DNA of 64,000 bases from Casuarina equisetifolia (Eukaryota; Streptophyta; Magnoliopsida; Fagales; Casuarinaceae). The first letter of the stretch is position 1. Every line of letters starts with the position of its first letter. The notes under the pieces are model-generated. The model was given only the letters and a program-made list of their open reading frames with translations. It was not told where the DNA came from and did no database searches. The stretch spans positions 18,189,258 through 18,253,257 of the forward strand of contig CM052354.1 of assembly GCA_028551475.1 (NCBI GenBank), in the 5' to 3' direction. Shown here one piece after another: positions 57,074 to 64,000 of the stretch. Made by a program: the position numbers and the translations under genes.

Positions 57074-60056
57074 CGAGTGTTTTTGCATTCTCAATCTGTC
57101 TTATATGTTTCACGTCCAAAAGACTAATGTTTAGTACGCTACTTGAATGGAATATGATATGTTATTCAAAAATTACAATATTTTGAAAGGTGTAACACTT
57201 CGAAGTAAACATTAATCCTATGATATAAAGAGGGATTCAAAGTCTTTGATTGATGTTTACGTTCAGTCTTATCTAATGACAAACCAGCGGGAGGATCTAG
57301 AAACTTGAGATTAATTAAAGGTCATGGTGTTTTAAGGGACTTGATAATCAATAGCGGAGCCCTCCTACAATCAAAGTCCAGAGCTGTTATATCAAGAAGC
57401 CAGCGCATTGTTTGGCAGACGTGCAGCGAGCGGAATTGCATTGTCTGGGTGCAATTAGAATTTTGATGGCCCTCCTTTCAGAGATGTCTCTTTCAGGGGC
57501 GGGTCTTTCTTTCCGTCCTCATCCTGCTCCATGGCCAAAAAGGGTGCGTTCAAACATGATCGTGAGATCTTTGGACTCCCGCTGAGGTGTTTGAATGCCT
57601 TTTTGGACTGCATCTGTGCTGCACCGAGTCCTCGTTCAAAATGCCTCGTTTATTGTGGGATTCGTTCCGGTCTAGATACTGGGGTTCTGGAATCCGATAC
57701 GCAGTCTATTTTCTGCGCATAATTTGATGGAGAAGAGTCCAGATGGAATGGTAAAAAAAGGGTAACCAGATAGAAAAAGCAGCTTTCGGAAGAGCCACAA
57801 ATTGGATATTTGCAAATGAAATCGACCTTCCTAGCAGTAGTTAACCACTACATCGTGAGAAAAAGATCAGGACAAGGTATGAAGTTTCTGGGACCGACCA
57901 ACACTCGATCGGTTAACACTTCACAAGGTGATATTTGGGGACCTTTATATCCAGCTATCTATTTTACAGACTGGACATGCAACTTTCTGAGTCCTAAAAG
58001 CTTCAACATAGAATCCCAAGTCCTGATGGTCGACGATCACCGAGGCTTTACGAAAGGACCTTGGATTAAAGGTTATCAAAAAGGAAAAGAATCAAGAAGA
58101 GAGAATGGGACCAGAGTCCAGCACAATCCCGAGAGCGATGGGCACGATACAGTGATGAAAATCGAGCATGAGATGATGATTCTCGGTTGAAAGGGGCTGG
58201 GACGTGGAATTCCGGTCAGCACCTTGGTCCTCTGGCCGAATCGTGCCACGTCTGAGGAAAAATGTTGTACCTTTCAATTCAGCAAAGCCTTTTTCTCATG
58301 ATTTTTGTCGCTCTTGATTGATCACCTTCACGAAATGGCCTACACTTAAAAAGTTGTTTTTGACAGACAGTAAAGGTGGAAATGGCGCAGGTCCTGCAAG
58401 AACAAAGGGATTGCTGAAAATCAACGGAAAAGCTACACCAAATACACCTACGATTAATCACTTAACTGCACTGGGTCGTACACGATTTAATGGTATCTGT
58501 TGAATGCTTCCATCAACAACTTAGTACTGTGCCCCATGTGACTCGTGTCCCAAATGTCCATGTCTGGTTTTTTCACGTTTTACGCTAGTGAGTCCATGGT
58601 ACTTGTCTACATTGAATGTGTTAGCTGTGTTCCTTTGTACAGCAAAGTTGAGACCCTTTTATCAGTATGTATGACCAAAAGATGTTCTTGGAAGCCTGAA
58701 GAACACCGGCTACGCACATATATCAGATATTTGTTAACTAGTAAAAAGTGAAGACGACGAGCTAGGAGGCAGAAGAAGCATGCATTTAAGAAAGCTTATA
58801 GACTTATAGGCCCATCCATAAAGACAAACATAGAGGGTACTGTGTTGTACGATTTTTTTTGTTGCATGTATACATCGAAGAGAAAGAATCAGTGAGAAAA
58901 ATGAGATGTCCCTCTCAACCTCTCCCATCGTCTTGAACAACTTTGCAGGCTTTAGAAATTCCGTGCAATTCATTCATCTCTCTCCATAACACAGGGAGAG
59001 AGAGAGAGAGACAGATCCAACGTCTGAAGACAAGAACTACCACCTCAATCGCGTGACTGATTTCTCTGTTCTGGATATGGATGCCATCAAGATCATTTCT
59101 AGAGTATCATTTCCGGTGCATACCATGGGATAAACAACTAAAATTGACAACTAAAAAAGTAATTAACTTTCTGCACAAAAATCAAAGAGAAAACAGAATC
59201 GAGGTCCTTTTATTGGCAGAATACATCCCACCCAGCTGTCTGAATTTCAGTTCTGATGAAACGCAAGGTCTTATCACAAAACTGGCTGTTTTTTAGCACT
59301 TGTGAGGCTTTTGTTCTTGCTGCTACACGCTCTACCGCCTGGTTGTTTTGGCCTCACGATGTGCATCCTGAACCCATGACTGCATAAAGCAACTCATTTA
59401 AACAAAGAAAATTTTAAAGAGGGAAGGGGTAAATCTATAGGACTTGAATGACCTCTCCGAGGGCCTGAAGTCCCTAATAAATTATGTGATTCTAGCACCA
59501 CTTTTTCTTTTCAAGGGACCATGCAGACCCACTTTGAACATTAACACAGAATCTTTATAAAGCCAAATCCACATCGAACCCCAGCACAGAATTAGGAGAA
59601 CAATTACAGTTCTATGGAAGTAATGGAGACTTCACATGGACTGAATATACAATCAAATTTTGCGTATATCTGTACTGACCGCAGTAAAGTTTGATGGACC
59701 ATAAACTACTGATTCTTAATTTGCATACCAGAGATTAAGCATACAGCCTACACCCCTTAAAATCCGAGCATGTCAGTAACTCCAAACACTGTTTTTTTCA
59801 ACCCCACCATTTAACACTATAAGCTCAAATCTTTTCATGATTAACTAATCTTAACAAAGTCCTCCTCCAACCTCGTTCACAAACATGTTTTTATCCACAA
59901 TTCCACCACTATATGCTGACACAATCAGAAAATGGAGCTTGTGGTCCTCCTCCACCTTTTTCACCTTTTCCTTACACTTTCTACGCCTTCATTACCCCCA
60001 AGCTCCACCCCTTTGCTCCACCATTCTCCACCACCACCCCCTTGTAACCTTCCCCA
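57074..60056. other. Gene-free stretch between LEA-like gene 2 and the SPL gene
   Basis: The first ~150 bases are probably LEA 3' UTR. ORFs at 57531-57722 and 57810-58190 (126 aa) are open but show no domain and no splice partner, so I leave them uncalled. A GA run lies at 58993-59011. The last ~170 bases, C- and T-rich with CCACC-type runs, are the likely SPL leader. Confidence 0.5.
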
Positions 60057-61476
60057 ATGGAAGCTAAGAGCTTTGAAGGGAAGCGAACTTTCGTGAACAA
60101 GGACTACGTGGTCGAAGATGATATTGATGATGACTTGGATGAAGAGGAGGGAGGTGAAATGATAAGCTTTGCAGAGAATGAGAGAAAGAGAGCAGCTGCT
60201 CCTTTCTCTGGGAAAAAAGGGTCCGGTGCGGCTGCTGGTGGGGTGTCGCCGCCATGTTGCCAGGCAGAGAAGTGCGGAGCTGATTTGACCGATGCAAAGC
60301 GGTACCATCGCCGTCATAAGGTGTGTGAGTTTCATTCAAAGGCGGCTTCAGTGATTGTTGCAGGCCAGCGTCAACGGTTTTGTCAGCAATGCAGCAGGTT
60401 TTGTATCCCTAACTTTCTTTCGGCATTGTTTCTTATTCGAGTTTGTTTACCACTAAACCGCTTTTGTGGAGTAACGTATTCTTGATGTTCAAGAAAACGT
60501 TTCTCCAAGCTCAAAAGATGGGTGATAACTTAACCTTAATTTTCCACTAGTACGTGGTATATTCTCCTTTGGGTATGGAGCTAACAAAAGGAACTTCTAC
60601 TAATTTTTATGAACTTCTGCTGAGAGCCACGATGCTTTAAAAGAAGTATTCTACTCGTCGAAGGGTTTCTTGCATATAGAGATTCATTTCCAGACACTTT
60701 TTGAGGAAAACGATCGAGCCACCAAGATTTTGGTTTCTACCAACATGGATCGGTAGATTCCCAGGTGGCTAAACTTCTGCTGCAAGCATTTGAATATGTT
60801 TGTAGACTTGTAATGTGATTCCCTGAATATTATTTCCATTGCCCTTCTGGTGTCCCAGAAAAACGAAATACCTAGTCCGTCCTATAATTCTAAACTAAAA
60901 GAAGAAAGCTTTTAGGTAACTCGAATATTTTGGCATCCGCTGCTGGAACTCATGGTAACTCGTTAACCAGGCAAGAAAAATGGAAACCCCATGATTCAAC
61001 GAAAGATCCTCCCTCTAGTTGTAACGCAAGAAAGTGCAGTCAGAGAAACTTAATTGAGAAGGATGCTCTTTAAGCATGTCTTTAGGAAATACTAGGTAAC
61101 GGCAGTGGAACAAAGAAAATCAACTTATTCGAAATATATTTGGTCTGTGTTGTATGATCTTTTTGTGTCTAATGCTTCGTCATTCGGCGAATATATTTTC
61201 TTCGTCATACCTGTACAGCTTATCGTAATTCAACTTTGTAGGTTCCACGAGCTGTACGAGTTTGATGAAGCAAAGAGAAGCTGCCGGAGACGCTTGGCTG
61301 GACATAATGAACGTCGCCGGAAGGGGTCAGCAGAATCTGGTGCAGAAAGCTCAAGCCGCAAAGGGGTCGTTTCCCAGCCAAGGGAGATTCAGACTAGGCA
61401 AGCGGATGACCAAAGAAGCAGAACTCAGATGGCAATCCCAGCGAGCTCCGTTTACAAGCATCTCCAGATCAGATAA
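60057..61476 (+). CDS. SBP-box transcription factor, SPL3/4/5 type
   Basis: Two exons, 60057-60397 and 61242-61476, split an Arg codon inside the SBP domain at the position usual for SPL genes. The protein has 191 aa; small SPL3/4/5-type proteins are about 130-180. It binds GTAC-core promoters in the nucleus and promotes phase change and flowering. The SBP domain spans about residues 66-142. First zinc ligands: Cys68, Cys73, Cys90, His93; second: Cys109, Cys112, His116, Cys128. A bipartite nuclear signal is at 125-141 ([17 protein letters not shown]). The N-terminus ([14 protein letters not shown]) is acidic and the C-terminus short, as in the SPL3/4/5 group. The start ATG (CCCCAATGGAAG) precedes an uninterrupted frame. 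Regulated by miR156 through the site at 61503. All zinc ligands are present, so it is probably functional. Confidence 0.94.
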
Positions 61477-61502
61477 GACAATGATCTTATCTGCTCTCTG
61501 GA

Positions 61503-61522
61503 ATGCTCTCTCTCTTCTGTCA
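61503..61522 (+). promoter_or_regulatory. miR156 target site in the SPL 3' UTR
   Basis: ATGCTCTCTCTCTTCTGTCA starts 26 nt after the stop codon. It is complementary to miR156 except for one internal mismatch and the outermost base, and is the same type of site known in the 3' UTR of SPL3-class genes. Confidence 0.9.
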
Positions 61523-62347
61523 TCCTCATACGCCTTGCATATGATGGTAGATAGTTTCCTACGGTTGCGAGCCTAGATATTAGGTCTTACCTCATCCAAG
61601 GAGGGGACCATCAATAACTTCTCCATGGACGGTTGTTTTAGTCCATATGTTGTTCTCTGAACTTATGTTCTGCAAACTATGCTATGACTTAAAGTTTTCT
61701 ACCTCTCGATGTACCTTACCTAATTTGTTGTTCTGAAGGACATGGTCTTTACACAGACCAACTCAAGTCCTGAGTTTCAATCGGATGGGTGACAGATTTG
61801 CTTCATTATCTCTTTGCTGCACATTAGAATTTGGTTGATGCCATCGAAAAAGATTATGAAACTCCCAGCTTAAGATTGTTTTTCGAAACAGAAAAAGTAC
61901 ATAAACTTGGGTTCTTAATGTTACCCTACCAAATTGCACTCGAGTCTCTTTTAGGATGTATATCCTTCCGTCTTTAAAATCATAGGCTAGTAACAAGTTA
62001 CCAACCGGTTGAGAAAATTGATGCAGTCACCTTCTCTTGATTTTCTAATACTAGTAAAAAAGTCAGACGCGGGTTCTTCCTGTCCATCTCACATGCGGTC
62101 TTGCATCAACTTTCAAGCAGGGTTGACTCCAGAAAAAGGGAAGAATACTTCTATAACTAGTAAATTAAGAAGCTCTAATGCAATCTGCTAGCGCATGTGG
62201 AACATACCCAAAGAAAGCTACAAAAAAGCCACTAATGCGGCACACAATAGGACATCAGTTTTATTTCTTTTCCTGGGTTGTTTATACATCACTTAAAACA
62301 AAGTTCTTTGCCAAACAAAAGTGTGACGAGCAATCCTTTTTCTTTGC
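61523..62347. other. 3' flanks of the SPL and PP2C genes
   Basis: The two genes converge here. The left part should be the SPL 3' UTR and the right part the PP2C 3' UTR. The ORF at 61763-61996 (-) has no recognisable content. Confidence 0.5.
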
Positions 62348-63590
62348 TCACTGAAATCTTACGACAACGCAGGAAATATCATCCGTGCTATGCCTATTAA
62401 GGGCCTCTTCAGTTAGCTGCCTTGCGGCTGACCGAGCATCCTTTATTTGCCGGACACAAGTTACTGCTTCTTCGTTCGACATTACCTGACACAGATTGAA
62501 CAACCAATATAGCCCATTCAAATTACAGCACAAATTTAAGTATAGAAAAAACGTAAGACATATGAATGGAAAGTAACATGAGCAGAAATTTGATCGAAAC
62601 TAACCTTCCATAATCCATCACTTGCCAGGATAAGGAATTCAGTGTCCGCCTCTATAAACTCCACCGTCACATGAGGCTCTGAGCTGAGGTGCATCTTCAA
62701 GCTCTTGTCGCCAAATGCCCTTGCCACTGCCAATTGTCCATCAACTCGAGGAACATCCCCTGAGAAGAAAACATGAAACGAGTATGGCAATGGCAGCAGT
62801 GAGGACATCTTAAATTATCCAGAGAACCACCTAAGCTATTGTATCTGAACAATTGAATCGTATCCATTTTAATGGTAGATGAAGGCACTCTCTCAATTCG
62901 TTACGGTTATCCAAACAAATTCCACACTGATCAATAATAGCTTCTATGATTGAAATCTACTTACCAGGAAAATTTGATACAAAACCACCTTTCTCCTCGA
63001 TAGTCTCCCTTTCCATGATTGGCTCATGATCAACTGATAGTTGTTTGGCCACCCCATTCTTACAGATAACAGCTCGAGAATCCCCAACGTTAGCTACTAC
63101 CAGCTTCTGACAGTCTATCAATATTGCTGTAACTGCAGTTGAACCGCCTTTACCCAAATCAACTGCTTTCTCCAAAATATTACTGTCGGTTACTTGATAA
63201 GCACTTCGGATTGCTTCCTCTGGTTTAGTCAAGAAGTCGCGCTACTAGGAGGAAAGAGGAAAAAATCATATAGATATTTATATCACTAATTTCTATGAAA
63301 ATAGACGAAATTACTAAGAAACAAGGTTTCAACTCCAAGATTACCTCATTCAAAATATTGTCAAACAAATGAGACCTCAAATAGTCAGGAACATCATGGC
63401 TCAAATGGCCATCAAAGATTGCAAAAAGACCAAACTCATTGTCACCAACTTGCTTGAACTGTGCAAACACATAATCTTCCATGGGATGATGCGATTTTCC
63501 CTTAACCAAGTGAAAGCCATGTGTTACGTGCTTTGACATCTTGCTCTTGCCTTTCCCAGATTCAGAATCTGACGAACCTAAAACTTTTTC
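62348..63590 (-). CDS. Protein phosphatase 2C (clade F-like), 5' part missing
   Basis: A Mg/Mn-dependent Ser/Thr phosphatase in signalling. Four exons join in frame: 63590-63345, 63241-62965, 62759-62605 and 62485-62348 (stop). They give 271 aa from 63590, or 254 aa from the internal Met at 63539. The frame is open at 63590 after an AG acceptor, so an upstream exon exists but was not found; a short N-terminus beyond it would match the usual ~280 aa. Motifs: HLVKGKSHHPMEDYVFA, FAIFDGHLSHDV (metal Asp-Gly-His), GGSTAVTAILID, VANVGDSRAVI, VARAFGDKSLK, ILASDGLWKVMSNEEAV and STDDISCVVVRF. The catalytic metal-binding Asp residues are present. It most resembles the PIA1/WIN2-type group as I know it, not the ABI1 clade. 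Substrate unknown. Confidence 0.93.
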
Positions 63591-64000
63591 CTGTTAATTT
63601 CAAATGAGAATACTTTAGAGCCAGACATGATAGTAGACAATTTGAGAGGCCAACAAGCATAACCAATCTAAACTGTAACAGTCATTATCAAGTCCAATTG
63701 CTATCCTCTTTAAAAGTACTTCATAACAAACATCTAGTAGTGTGTGTGTGTGAGGCACGCAGAGAGAGTTGACAAAGCTGGTATATAAAGCCTTCTGCAA
63801 AAATTATTTTGAACCGGTAAGTTATATACCTAGGTCCAAAAAAATAAGCCTCAGCGACTTGCCTTTCTGAAACAACTTAAAGCATTTTGTGTAGCTAAGA
63901 CAAACCCAACGTTACTATGATCCCCCCATTAATTATTATTTTAGCACTTGAATAGGCTTTCCTCCATGGCAGTTGGACCTCCTTCACTTGAAGCTGACAA
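63591..64000. other. Intron or 5' region of the PP2C gene
   Basis: This is intron sequence immediately upstream of the first identified PP2C exon (acceptor AG at 63592-63591). The last 35 bases read on the minus strand as SASSEGGPTAMEESL, which could be exon, but no start or splice donor confirms it. The first PP2C exon may therefore lie here or beyond the window. Confidence 0.45.

Noticed and set aside
57810..58190. 126-aa ORF (+)
   Set aside because: No recognised domain, no intron partner and no promoter sign; left uncalled, though I cannot exclude a lineage-specific gene.
1..64000. CRISPR array, phage, operon or bacterial defence system
   Set aside because: The DNA is plant nuclear; the repeats are LTRs, tandem duplications and microsatellites without regular spacers.
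1..64000. tRNA, rRNA and snoRNA genes
   Set aside because: No cloverleaf with a proper GGTTCRA-type arm was seen; the TGGTATC words are retrotransposon primer sites. A covariance search would settle it.

Overview
The window reads as nuclear DNA of a eudicot plant. The protein-coding genes have AT-rich introns with GT/AG borders, the families are plant-specific (SBP-box factor, phytosulfokine-type receptor kinase, DETOXIFICATION-type MATE, ABA-type LEA genes), and the gaps are full of LTR retrotransposons. A woody dicot such as grapevine is my guess only; the sequence alone does not prove a species.

Layout. 1-4.16 kb: repeats only. 4.16-8.35 kb (-): a complete seven-exon MATE transporter with a foldback element and a duplicated segment in its introns. 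9.24-14.73 kb (+): a full-length but dead Ty3/gypsy chromovirus with 453-bp LTRs and the 5-bp target duplication CACTT. 14.7-19.6 kb: non-coding, with a ~300-bp tandem/inverted repeat array. 19.57-19.71 kb (-): a 46-codon Cys-cluster/Lys-Glu ORF that may be a real micro-gene. 20.85-23.57 kb (-): a four-exon 3-hydroxyacyl-CoA dehydrogenase with a peroxisomal C-terminus. 23.6-28.8 kb: AT-rich, with microsatellites and repeats. 29.75-32.91 kb (+): an intronless PSKR2 receptor kinase. 35.72-41.22 kb (-): a full-length Ty1/copia element (target duplication AGTTT), recently dead. 41.94-42.81 kb (+) and 56.00-57.07 kb (+): two two-exon LEA-like paralogues, separated by about 13 kb of older copia and gypsy wreckage. 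60.06-61.48 kb (+): a two-exon SPL3/4/5-type SBP-box gene with a miR156 site just after its stop codon. 62.35-63.59 kb (-): the last four exons of a clade-F-like protein phosphatase 2C; its first exon was not found.

The genes do not form an operon or an evident pathway. They are independent units: transport, peroxisomal acyl-CoA metabolism, peptide-hormone perception, stress protection, phase-change transcription and signalling. Between them lie at least two datable retrotransposon insertions: the gypsy LTRs differ at about 47 of 453 positions, the copia LTRs at about 25 of 687 (hand counts). I see no new biochemical system. The best leads are the 46-aa ORF, the LEA pair with matching ABRE-type promoter words, an acceptor site in the PP2C gene whose upstream AG would add an immediate stop, and the unusual repeat structures.
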